23,411 bases of DNA from an uncultured Rikenella sp. (GTDB lineage: Bacteria > Bacteroidota > Bacteroidia > Bacteroidales > Rikenellaceae), in the NCBI RefSeq assembly GCF_910577125.1, contig NZ_CAJTMN010000030.1, positions 1 through 23,411 on the forward strand, in the 5' to 3' direction. The notes beneath the pieces are model-generated. The model was not told the origin of the DNA and ran no database searches. It saw nothing but the letters and a program-made list of their open reading frames with translations. A program made the position numbers and the translations under genes. Below are positions 6,998-14,623 of the stretch, piece after piece; position 1 is the stretch's first letter, and each line of letters begins with the position of its first letter.

Positions 6998-8503
6998 TTA
7001 CTCCTGCAGCCAAACTGTCCAACCTTTTTTAGCAGCAATCGCATAGTCCCCGACAGTAGCTTTATCTACCTGAATTGTAGGACGATTTCCGGTAGTTGGT
7101 AAATCATTATAAATATTTTCCATTGCGGATTCCGACAGTTTATTATGATAACAAACCAATGCATTGCTATAATAAGAAGAGCTCCCTAATGAAGAACACC
7201 CACTAATATCTAAAGACGTCAATTGGTTTTCCTGACAACATAAAGTCATCAAGGCCGTACACCCGCTGACATCCAAGGAAGTCAATTGATTTTCCTGGCA
7301 ATACAACTCGGTTATATGCTCACATCCCGTCACATTGAGAGAGGTCAATTTATTGCTTTCACAGTGTAATTTACCGCTCAATAAAGTACATTTGCTGACA
7401 TCCAATTCAGCCAATTGGTTGCTCGAGCAATCTAATGCATCTAATTTTAAATTTTTACTAACATCTAAGGCTGTTAGTTGATTACGAAAGCAATATAAAG
7501 AAGATAATTCCGCATTTTCTCTCACATCCAATGCGGCCAGTCGATTGTCTGAACATTTCAAATATGTTAATGCCAAATTCCTCCTTACATCCAATGCGGT
7601 CAGTCGATTGTTTTCGCAATCTAAAAGTAGTAGTGCAAGACATTCACTGACTTCCAATGCAATAAGTCTATTATAACTGCAATCCAGTCGCTGCAGTTGT
7701 GTGCACTTGTCAGCATTTAGTTCTGTCAATTGATTAACTGCACAATATAACTCTTTTAATGCTGTGTTTTTGCTGATATTCAGTTCAGCCAGCGAATTAC
7801 CACCGCAAAATACATATTCTAATTTCGGACAGCCGCTAATATCTAATGAGGTCAGGTTATTATGATAACAGTATAAATAACGTAAGTCCGGACATCCGCT
7901 TAGCTCCAGCACATCCAGCTTATTATCGGATAATTCCATGATGGACCACCACCGACCGTTATAGCAATATAAATATTCTAATTGCGGACAGTCGATGATT
8001 TTAAGGGAGCTGTATCTGTTTTCATAATTGCACTGGTAACGGTCGCATCCGAACAACATTATCGACCCATGCTTTTCGAATATCTTTACCTTATAGGTTC
8101 CTGTCTTTTCATAAGCGTGCGAAAAGTTGCTTCCGTACATGGAGGAAGACCCTCTGTAAACTTTTATATATTCTAAATCTTCGACCGTGCCGTCTCCCCA
8201 GTCGATGGTAACCACGCCTTCCGCATCACCTGCGATCTCAAAGTAAAATTTTTTATCCGCCTCTCTCTGAGGGGTATCCGTAATGTAGTTTATCGTAACG
8301 GCGATACTGCACGATTTTTCGGCTTCGTCGTCCGACGAATCATCCGAATCGTCGTCCGAATCGTCTGAGTTATCGTCGTCTGCGGGTTTGTTGCCCGGAT
8401 CGACCTTGTCGGTGTCGGGTTCTCGGATCTCTTCGGGTTTGCTGCACGATGACAGCGCAATGGCAAACCACAGCGTTAAAATGATGAGGAAATATTTTTT
8501 CAT
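6998..8503 (-). CDS. Leucine-rich-repeat surface lipoprotein with PKD-like domain
   Basis: A 501-residue predicted surface lipoprotein. The signal ends in the lipobox LSSC with C20. An acidic Ser/Asp linker follows (about 41-62), then an Ig/PKD-like segment (about 65-145) with TIDWGDGTVEDL (99-110) and FSHAYEKTGTYKVKIF. From about 165 to 455 there are roughly 13 repeats of 20-23 residues of the form LxxLxCxxNxLTxLDVSGC, a cysteine-bearing leucine-rich repeat that should stack into a solenoid used for binding proteins or glycans. The C-terminal 45 residues end in AAKKGWTVWLQE, a tail often seen on Bacteroidetes LRR proteins. The gene is AT-richer than pgk and the AsmA-like gene on either side, suggesting transfer. 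Its long leader (8504-8804) is shared with the lipoprotein at 15018. The ligand is unknown. Confidence 0.85.
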   Translation of the reverse strand: MKKYFLIILTLWFAIALSSCSKPEEIREPDTDKVDPGNKPADDDNSDDSDDDSDDSSDDEAEKSCSIAVTINYITDTPQREADKKFYFEIAGDAEGVVTIDWGDGTVEDLEYIKVYRGSSSMYGSNFSHAYEKTGTYKVKIFEKHGSIMLFGCDRYQCNYENRYSSLKIIDCPQLEYLYCYNGRWWSIMELSDNKLDVLELSGCPDLRYLYCYHNNLTSLDISGCPKLEYVFCGGNSLAELNISKNTALKELYCAVNQLTELNADKCTQLQRLDCSYNRLIALEVSECLALLLLDCENNRLTALDVRRNLALTYLKCSDNRLAALDVRENAELSSLYCFRNQLTALDVSKNLKLDALDCSSNQLAELDVSKCTLLSGKLHCESNKLTSLNVTGCEHITELYCQENQLTSLDVSGCTALMTLCCQENQLTSLDISGCSSLGSSSYYSNALVCYHNKLSESAMENIYNDLPTTGNRPTIQVDKATVGDYAIAAKKGWTVWLQE

Positions 8504-8520
8504 CTTTTTCGAAAAAATAT

Positions 8521-8914
8521 CGCCCTTCCGGCTCCGCGAAAGACAGGGGTGTGTAGAAAAAAAGAAAGTGTGGAGTCGTTAGTTTATCTGCGTAGAGGTT
8601 CTGGCAAACCTAAGAATCAAATAAACAATACCCCACACCTGTAAGAGTATACCTTCAGAACGAAGTATACCAATACAAGTGACGAGTGTTATTGCTATCC
8701 TTGATTCTTTTGAAATTTACCAGATTTCTACGCAAGGATAAAAGCTAAACACTTTCATCGAAATATGTCCGCCGGGCCCGCCTCGCGGAAGAGCCCGACA
8801 CCGACAAAGATAGAAAATGTTTCGCCGCAAACAACACTCTGCGGGGTATTGTGCCGGCAAAGTTCGGCCAAACTTTCCGAAATTCCGCTATTGACCCGGA
8901 ACTATGTTCGCCGT
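8521..8914 (-). promoter_or_regulatory. Duplicated promoter-leader module, copy 1 (upstream of LRR lipoprotein)
   Basis: Read on the minus strand this aligns almost end to end, about four positions in five by eye, with 14624-15001 on the plus strand. It contains an upstream region (about 8813-8914), the -7 box TATCTTTG (complement of 8805-8812) and a leader of about 300 bases before the start codon at 8503. Sub-elements are an upstream ORF (8717-8758), a nested hairpin TATCCTTG/CAAGGATA with inner GAAAT/ATTTC (about 8693-8741), a hairpin with GTATAC arms (8647-8670), GGGGTATTG in the leader against CAATACCCC upstream of the promoter (8625-8634 and 8843-8852), and a 3' segment ending in a GGAG-containing hairpin. 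The upstream part abuts the promoter of the divergent AsmA-like gene. Confidence 0.8.
8717..8758 (-). CDS. Candidate upstream ORF / leader peptide in module copy 1
   Basis: A 13-codon frame starting MKVFSFYPCVEIW and ending TAA, about 40 bases after the expected transcription start. The second copy of the module keeps the same ATG and the first six codons (MKVFSF). The frame runs into the first leader hairpin, as leader peptides in attenuators do. Translation is inferred only; the region could simply be conserved as RNA. Confidence 0.35.
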   Translation of the reverse strand: MKVFSFYPCVEIW

Positions 8915-8956
8915 ATCTTGCCCCCGAACCGCACCCGACCTCCCGCCAAGTTTTCG

Positions 8957-8964
8957 TATCTTTG
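8957..8964 (+). promoter_or_regulatory. -7 promoter box of AsmA-like gene, possibly leaderless
   Basis: TATCTTTG fits the Bacteroidetes -7 consensus exactly. It ends only five bases before the ATG at 8970. The usual start point about seven bases downstream would fall on or next to the start codon, giving a leaderless or nearly leaderless mRNA. No clear -33 TTTG is seen at the right distance. Confidence 0.5.
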
Positions 8965-8969
8965 TCCGT

Positions 8970-11900
8970 ATGAAACGGAAGACAATCAAAAAACTCATAT
9001 TCATCCCCCTCGGCAGCCTCATGCTGCTCCTCGGACTCGTCATCGGCGCAGCCGCCTTGCTCCTCACCCCGAAACGGCTCACACCGCTGGTCACCGACCT
9101 CTGCGACCGCTACCTCGACGCCCAGGTGCGGTTCGACACCGTCAGCGTCGCCCTCTTCCGCGACTTCCCCTACGTCACCCTGCAACTGCACGGCGCCGAG
9201 GTCGTCAGCCACGCTTTCGACCGGCTGCCCGACTCCGTGCGCGTCACCCTGCCCGCCGAAGCCGACACCCTGGCCCGGATCGGGCGTCTCGCCGTCTCGC
9301 TCAACCCGTGGAAACTCGCCTCCGGCCGCGCCGACATCCGGCGCATCGCCCTCGAAGCGGCGCACCTGCACGCCTTTGTGGCACCCGACAGCACCGCCAA
9401 CTGGGAGATCTACCGCGCCGACACCACCGCCCGGAAAGAGACCGACACCACCGGCGACGCTTTCGAGATCGACATCGAACGCATATCCGTGCGCAAAGGG
9501 CTGCACGCCGTCTACGACAGTCGCCCCGACAGCATGGCCGGGACGGTACACCTGCGGAGCTTCTTCGTCCGCGGCCAGCTCTCGACCGACCTGTTCCGGA
9601 ACGAAATCCGGCGATTGCGGCTGCGGGAGTGCACGGCCGAGCTGAGCCTCGGCGGCCAATCCGCCGGCCTGCGGATCGACAGCCTCACGGCAGACGGCGG
9701 ACGGCGCGAAGGACTCCGGATCAGCCTCGACGCCAAAAAGATACACGCCGGTGCGTTCGACGGGCTCGACTCGCTGCAACTGCGAACCGCCCTGCGTTTC
9801 GACGGGCCCGACCGCCGGGAGCTGAACGTAAACCGTTTCGACCTCCGGCTCAACGACATACTCGTCACGGCGGCCGGTCAGGCCATCTTCCGCGGCGACA
9901 GCATCGTGACGGCGATCGGCGTACAGAGTCCGCGGCTTCCCATCGCCGGCCTGCTGCGGCTGATCCCCACCTCCGTCATGCCCCTCGCGCGCGACTACGA
10001 GACCGACCTCGCCGCCGCGCTCGACCTGCGGATCGACGGCCCGTGGAATCCGGCCACCGGCGCCCTGCCCGACATCACCGCCGACTACCGCATGCCGGCC
10101 GGCTACCTCTTCTACGTCAAAGACCGGAACGGCAGCCGCATCGACACGCTGGCACTGGACGCCACCCTCCGGTTCCGGCCGCGACACCCGGACTCGACAG
10201 GCGTCGAATTGCGGAAATTCAAAGTGTCCGGCATCGGCATGCGGTTAGAGGCACACGGCGACCTCGACCGTCTGACCGGTGACGCCGGCTTCAACGGCGC
10301 GGTGAAGGGCGACCTTTCGTTAGACTACCTGAGCCGCCATTTCCCCGCTCCCGACGGCTCGACCTTCGGCGGGCGGATCGCCATGGACCTGCGCGGCCAC
10401 GCCCGGCTGAGCCAGCTGAATCTGGGACAAATCGGCGCAGCACGCATCGGAGGCCGTCTGACGATGGACGACCTGGCCGTCGTCATGCCGAACCGCCAGT
10501 TCCGACTGACCGTCGACGGCGGACGCTTCGGGATGGGCACCGGACTGACCGCGAGCGACTCGCTGATCGCGACCGGCACGGAGGCTGTCGGAGCGACCCT
10601 CAGCCTGGACACCATCGACATGGACATGGGACACGACCTCTGCGTCAAAGGCCAGAAGATCAGGATACACGCCACCACGGCTACCAAAAATTTGGTTCGG
10701 GACACCACGGCGGTACACCCGTCGCAGGGGACACTCGCCGCCGCCGGCCTGCGGATCGTCCTGGGCGACTCGACAACCGTTATCGGTCGTCGGATCGACT
10801 CGCAGTGGAGCATCCTGCCGGCCGACGACAACCCGAAGATTCCGCAACTGGATTTCCGGATAGAGGCCCGTCGGCTCTCGCTGCGCCAGCCCTCCGGACG
10901 ATTCTCCGTCACCCGCGGCAGCGTCGCGCTGAACGCCACCCTCAACCGGCCCGACACCGCCCGGCTGCAGCGGCGCGCCCATCGGCTCGACTCGCTGCAG
11001 CGGATCTATCCCGACGTACCGCGCGACTCGCTGTTCGCCCATGCCCGGGCTTTGCAGGGAACCGCCAGCCGACCGGTCGACGAATTCGCGGAAAACGACA
11101 TCGACATGCGCGTCTCGTCGGAGATCGGCAACGCCTTGCGGCGGTGGCAGCTGAACGGAGCGATCCGTGCCCGGTCGGGACGGATCGTCACCCCCTACTT
11201 CCCGCTGCCCACCACCCTGCGCGACATCGACATCGCATTCAACACCGATGAAGTACGCCTGAACCGCACGTTCGTCAAAGCCGGCGAATCGCAGGCCGTG
11301 CTGACGGGCGAAATCTCCGGCCTCCGCCGCGCCATGCTGGGCCGCGGCCGCATCCGCGGCGACCTCGAAGTGGCGGCCGACACGCTCAACCTGAACGAAA
11401 TCATCCGCGTGGCGAATGCCGGTTCAACCCTCGTGGCACAGGGCGGCGTCAGTGAGACCGAAAGCGACGACCAGCTGGAGGAACGCATCCTCCAGTCCGC
11501 CGACACGACCGCCGCCGGCACACTGCTGGTCATTCCGGGCAACATCGACATGCGGTTCGACCTGACGATCCGTCGGGGGATGTACGCCAACCTGCAGTTG
11601 GACAGCCTCTCGGGCGAAGTGATCGCCCGCAACCGGGTGCTGCAGCTCTCCGATCTCACCATGCGCAGCAATGCCGGCAACCTGCGGATGACAGGCCTCT
11701 ATTCGACCCGCACACCGAAAGACATCCAGGCCGGGTTCGACCTGGAGATGGAGAAGATGCAGGTGGCACGGCTCATCGAACTGATTCCGTCGATCGACAC
11801 CCTGATGCCGATGCTCCGGTCGTTTTCGGGCGTGGTGGACTGCCAGTTAGCGGCGACGACACGGATCGACAGCGCGATGAACATCCTCCTGCCGACAGTC

Positions 11901-12455
11901 GACGCCGCGTGCCACATCTCGGGCGACAGCCTCGTGCTGCTGGACGGCGAGACCTTTACCGAAATCTCGAAGATGCTGATGTTCAAGAACAAAAAGCGCA
12001 ACCTGATCGACCACATTTCGGCTGAATTTCTGGTGCGGGACTCGCAGATCGAGATTTTCCCGTTCGTCATCGAAATCGACCGTTACCGGGCTGCCGTCAG
12101 CGGGGTGCACAAGATGGACATGACCTTCAACTACCACATTTCGGTACTGAAATCGCCGATTCCGTTCCGACTCGGGGTCGACATCTTCGGCAACCTCGAC
12201 GACTTCGACTTCAAGATCACGCGGGCGCGGTACAAAGACTCGAACCTGCCGACCCGGGTGGCGATCATCGAGACCACGCGCGTGAACCTGCGGAACTACA
12301 TCCGCGACGTCTTCGTCCGCGGAGCCCGGAGTGCGAGCGACGGTTCGCTGCGCATCACACCCGAAATGGCCGCTCCGACAGAAATGTTACCACCGGCCGA
12401 CTCGCTGAGCGCAACGGACTCGGCGGCCCTCAAAACATTCGAGCAAAAAGATTAA
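8970..12455 (+). CDS. AsmA-like family envelope protein
   Basis: A 1161-residue protein with a single N-terminal membrane anchor (KKLIFIPLGSLMLLLGLVIGAAALLL, about 7-32) and a very long periplasmic part rich in beta-strand repeats, typical of AsmA/TamB-type proteins that bridge the periplasm and are linked to lipid transport or outer-membrane assembly. The AsmA N-terminal pattern is seen in LTPKRLTPLVTDLCDRYLDAQVRFDTVSVALFRDFPYVTLQL, and the AsmA-like C-terminal region lies in about the last 300 residues. Length and layout match Bacteroidetes members. The start at 8970 (MKRKTIKK) is chosen because the anchor follows directly; 22 codons of open frame upstream overlap the promoter box. Long overlapping antisense frames here are products of high GC. 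Transcribed alone, divergent from the LRR lipoprotein. Confidence 0.88.
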   Translation: MKRKTIKKLIFIPLGSLMLLLGLVIGAAALLLTPKRLTPLVTDLCDRYLDAQVRFDTVSVALFRDFPYVTLQLHGAEVVSHAFDRLPDSVRVTLPAEADTLARIGRLAVSLNPWKLASGRADIRRIALEAAHLHAFVAPDSTANWEIYRADTTARKETDTTGDAFEIDIERISVRKGLHAVYDSRPDSMAGTVHLRSFFVRGQLSTDLFRNEIRRLRLRECTAELSLGGQSAGLRIDSLTADGGRREGLRISLDAKKIHAGAFDGLDSLQLRTALRFDGPDRRELNVNRFDLRLNDILVTAAGQAIFRGDSIVTAIGVQSPRLPIAGLLRLIPTSVMPLARDYETDLAAALDLRIDGPWNPATGALPDITADYRMPAGYLFYVKDRNGSRIDTLALDATLRFRPRHPDSTGVELRKFKVSGIGMRLEAHGDLDRLTGDAGFNGAVKGDLSLDYLSRHFPAPDGSTFGGRIAMDLRGHARLSQLNLGQIGAARIGGRLTMDDLAVVMPNRQFRLTVDGGRFGMGTGLTASDSLIATGTEAVGATLSLDTIDMDMGHDLCVKGQKIRIHATTATKNLVRDTTAVHPSQGTLAAAGLRIVLGDSTTVIGRRIDSQWSILPADDNPKIPQLDFRIEARRLSLRQPSGRFSVTRGSVALNATLNRPDTARLQRRAHRLDSLQRIYPDVPRDSLFAHARALQGTASRPVDEFAENDIDMRVSSEIGNALRRWQLNGAIRARSGRIVTPYFPLPTTLRDIDIAFNTDEVRLNRTFVKAGESQAVLTGEISGLRRAMLGRGRIRGDLEVAADTLNLNEIIRVANAGSTLVAQGGVSETESDDQLEERILQSADTTAAGTLLVIPGNIDMRFDLTIRRGMYANLQLDSLSGEVIARNRVLQLSDLTMRSNAGNLRMTGLYSTRTPKDIQAGFDLEMEKMQVARLIELIPSIDTLMPMLRSFSGVVDCQLAATTRIDSAMNILLPTVDAACHISGDSLVLLDGETFTEISKMLMFKNKKRNLIDHISAEFLVRDSQIEIFPFVIEIDRYRAAVSGVHKMDMTFNYHISVLKSPIPFRLGVDIFGNLDDFDFKITRARYKDSNLPTRVAIIETTRVNLRNYIRDVFVRGARSASDGSLRITPEMAAPTEMLPPADSLSATDSAALKTFEQKD

Positions 12456-12461
12456 ATTTTC

Positions 12462-12510
12462 TTAACACTGATTGTTAACCACTTGCATGGTTTTTCATAA
12501 AAAAGTGCAG
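12462..12510 (+). terminator. Weak hairpins after the AsmA-like gene
   Basis: TTAACA (12462-12467) can pair with TGTTAA (12473-12478), and CACTT (12480-12484) with AAGTG about 20 bases on. Both are short, and a T run (12491-12495) lies inside the second. They are possible but unconvincing terminators. Confidence 0.25.
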
Positions 12511-12527
12511 AAAAAATCTCCCTGGTT

Positions 12528-12558
12528 TTTGGAGAATCGGAAAAAAGCGATACCTTTG
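12528..12558 (+). promoter_or_regulatory. Promoter of tRNA-Val
   Basis: A consensus Bacteroidetes promoter: TTTG at 12528-12531, a spacer of 19 bases, and TACCTTTG at 12551-12558. The tRNA begins 17 bases further on, leaving a short 5' leader. Confidence 0.75.
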
Positions 12559-12575
12559 TATCGCAATCAGCGCAG

Positions 12576-12653
12576 GGGAGCTTAGCTCAGTTGGTTCAGA
12601 GCGTCTGCCTTACAAGCAGAGGGTCGGGGGTTCGAATCCCTCAGCTCCCACCA
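12576..12653 (+). tRNA. tRNA-Val (anticodon TAC)
   Basis: A full cloverleaf: acceptor GGGAGCT (12576-12582) with AGCTCCC (12643-12649), D arm GCTC/GAGC, anticodon stem TCTGC/GCAGA with loop CTTACAA giving anticodon TAC (valine), T arm with GGTTCGAATCC core, and an encoded CCA end (12651-12653). It is preceded by a strong promoter and followed by a terminator. Confidence 0.97.
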
Positions 12654-12659
12654 GATCAT

Positions 12660-12692
12660 CAGAGAGTTACAGATTTGTAGCTCTCTTTTTTT
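12660..12692 (+). terminator. Terminator after tRNA-Val
   Basis: AGAGAG (about 12661-12666) pairs with CTCTCT (12681-12686) around an A/T-rich loop, followed by a run of eight or so T residues. Confidence 0.8.
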
Positions 12693-12699
12693 TGCCCGT

Positions 12700-13038
12700 T
12701 TCCGAGGTGTTTTACACGTTTTACAGCCTGTTGTGTAAGCAAATATGCGAACGCCAAACACCTGGAAACATTCGACGAAAGTCGGTTGCCCAACTGAATA
12801 TTTCGACCATCGATAAAATAGTGCGACTCTGTAAGCAGACATTTCCGGAATAAAGTCCCAGACCGTTACCCGAATAAAACGCGAATTACAGGCCATTTAC
12901 GACCAATTGGATATCTCACACAAGGCCAAAGCAACGGATATTCAAGCGATGGTGCAAAGCCAAAGAATCGTCGATCTATTCGGATGGAAAAAAGGTGAAG
13001 TGCCTGACCATTATCCGTTACGCCATTGCTCGCATTAA
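12700..13038 (+). pseudogene. Decayed coding sequence downstream of tRNA-Val
   Basis: No intact gene lies between the tRNA and the Fic gene (about 550 bases), but coding-like sequence is visible. The frame 12835-13038 is open without a good start and reads ADISGIKSQTVTRIKRELQ, then AIYDQLDISHKAKATDIQAM and QSQRIVDLFGWKKGEVP before TAA. Another frame just upstream reads TIDKIVRLCKQTFPE (about 12790-12834) and then stops, as if a frameshift separates them. The AIYDQL..SHKAKATDI segment has the look of the C-terminal part of mobile-element proteins, but I cannot name the family. Most likely a remnant of an accessory element next to the tRNA. Confidence 0.45.
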
Positions 13039-13177
13039 ATAAACCGTAGAACTTTTTTTGAGGAGCAAATCAATCTGTTCTATATAAAGTTCATTTTCTA
13101 CTCAAAAAAGGTTCTGTTAGCTATCTATTACTGATCCCGTAACACAGACTGCCGATACGGTTTTGAAATTCTTTCCC

Positions 13178-13185
13178 TATCTTTG
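13178..13185 (+). promoter_or_regulatory. -7 promoter box of the Fic gene
   Basis: TATCTTTG matches the Bacteroidetes -7 consensus. Transcription would start near 13192, so the in-frame TTG (13183) and ATG (13186) starts fall inside or before the promoter and the ATG at 13207 is the likely start. Confidence 0.6.
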
Positions 13186-13206
13186 ATGCTATCAAATGAT
13201 ACGATC

Positions 13207-14166
13207 ATGAAGCCGCCTTATACAATTAATCCCACTATCCTTAACCTGATCGTTTCCATTTCGGAAAAGTTGGGAGAGGTCAAAGCAGCCTATCTGCATA
13301 AAGCGCCTACCGAACTGCGGAAACGAAACCGCATCCGTACGATTCACTCTTCGCTGGCTGTGGAAGGTAATACCCTGACTGTCGAACAGGTTACGGCGAT
13401 TCTCGACCATAAACGGGTTGTGGCTCCACGGCGAGATATTCTGGAGGTACAGAACGCCATAACGACCTATGACCGTTTGGCTGAGTTCAAGCCGTACAGC
13501 ATTGAATCGATCTGCAAGGCCCATCGACTGTTGATGAACGGACTGATCGACCATCCCGGCGAGTTGCGTCGAAGTTCTGTGGGTATCGTCAAAGGTGAAC
13601 AGCTTACGCACTTGGCACCGCCGGCTGAAAGAGTCAGGACACAGTTAAACGACCTGTTGCATTATCTGAAAACCGATCCGGATCTGATGTTGGTTAAAAG
13701 TTGTGTCTTTCATTACGAATTCGAGTATATCCATCCGTTTTTGGACGGCAACGGACGTATGGGACGCCTGTGGCATACCGTTTTATTGAGCCGGTATAAT
13801 CCGGTATTCGAATACGTGCCGATCGAGACGCTTATCAAATCACAGCAGGAGGAGTATTACCGCGTGTTGGAGTTGTCGGACAATGTAGGACATTCAACCT
13901 CTTTCGTAGAGTTCATGCTCGGTATTATCGACCATTCGCTGGAGGAGCTGTTACAAACGCAGAACATCACGCTTTCAGCCGGGGAACGAATCGAACTGTT
14001 TCGGATGCAGGCAGAGAACGACCGGTTTGCGCGCGCCGATTACCTGCGTTATTTCAAGGATATCTCTTCCGCAACAGCCAGCCGCGATCTTGCTACAGCA
14101 GTCGAAACGGGTGTGTTGGAACGTATCGGCACCGGCAGAACGACTCAATATCGATTTATCCGCTGA
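13207..14166 (+). CDS. Fic-domain protein, class II (N-terminal inhibitory helix)
   Basis: A cytoplasmic Fic protein of 319 residues; the family typically transfers AMP from ATP to hydroxyl side chains of target proteins. The catalytic loop is HPFLDGNGRMGR (176-187), with H176 and the full anion-binding set. The self-inhibition motif SSLAVEGN (48-55) with E53 lies N-terminal to the Fic core, as in class II proteins, so no separate antitoxin is needed. The last about 65 residues (SAGERIELFRMQAE to TTQYRFIR) look like a winged helix, common in this Fic type. The start at 13207 is set by the promoter box at 13178-13185. No partner gene is adjacent. Targets are unknown; roles in signalling or phage response are inference. 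Confidence 0.92.
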   Translation: MKPPYTINPTILNLIVSISEKLGEVKAAYLHKAPTELRKRNRIRTIHSSLAVEGNTLTVEQVTAILDHKRVVAPRRDILEVQNAITTYDRLAEFKPYSIESICKAHRLLMNGLIDHPGELRRSSVGIVKGEQLTHLAPPAERVRTQLNDLLHYLKTDPDLMLVKSCVFHYEFEYIHPFLDGNGRMGRLWHTVLLSRYNPVFEYVPIETLIKSQQEEYYRVLELSDNVGHSTSFVEFMLGIIDHSLEELLQTQNITLSAGERIELFRMQAENDRFARADYLRYFKDISSATASRDLATAVETGVLERIGTGRTTQYRFIR

Positions 14167-14327
14167 TATTTACCACATATATCGCGCGCACTGGGATACT
14201 CCTTTTTGATACCCTCCCCGTTGGTTGCGGGAAAATAGCTGGTAGATTTTATCTATCTATTATATACGCACAACCGTTAAATCCTAAGACACTCTTTAGG
14301 TTCCGAGAACTTTAAACAGAGAGCCTT

Positions 14328-14603
14328 ATGGATAGAGAAACTTTAACGAAGATTCATGTGCTGTACCCCCAATCCTCCGTCGTCGAAGAGTTGATCCAGT
14401 GCGGTAAGCTGGATGGCGAATCGTTGTATGATGCCGGTTGTGAAGTCTTGGAATGGTGGTTGGTGAGCGACTGGCTGGCTGCCAAACTCGCAGAACAGGG
14501 TGAAGTGGTAATCGACGACTACGGTTGTTGTTGGTGGGGACGTACTACAAGCGGCCAAGCCGTCTATATGGACTGGGTCATAGCCCAAATCTGCGGCGAG
14601 TGA
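14328..14603 (+). CDS. Small conserved-looking protein of unknown function
   Basis: A 91-residue soluble acidic protein with no signal peptide or membrane span. It contains VLEWWLVSDWLAAKLAEQGEVVIDDYGCCWWGRTTSGQAVYMDWVI, with many Trp and Cys residues (W44, W45, W50; CCWW at about 64-67) and a WGRTTSGQA motif. This looks like a real globular protein, and I associate similar small WGRT-type proteins with mobile or plasmid regions of gut bacteria, but I cannot name the family. It sits between the Fic gene and the second promoter-leader module. A short hairpin CCTAA/TTAGG (14282-14301) lies just upstream of the start. Confidence 0.65.
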   Translation: MDRETLTKIHVLYPQSSVVEELIQCGKLDGESLYDAGCEVLEWWLVSDWLAAKLAEQGEVVIDDYGCCWWGRTTSGQAVYMDWVIAQICGE

Positions 14604-14623
14604 AAGGCCAATATCTCCAGCTT

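Noticed and set aside
8745..10282. Long frames on both strands over the start of the AsmA-like gene
   Set aside because: Compositionally biased shadows; the AsmA-like frame has a membrane anchor, promoter and family pattern.
12631..13200. Attachment-site direct repeat of the tRNA-Val 3' end
   Set aside because: No second copy of the T-arm/acceptor sequence was found downstream in the window.
13183..13206. Upstream TTG or ATG starts of the Fic gene
   Set aside because: They overlap the -7 box TATCTTTG at 13178-13185 and the expected transcription start.
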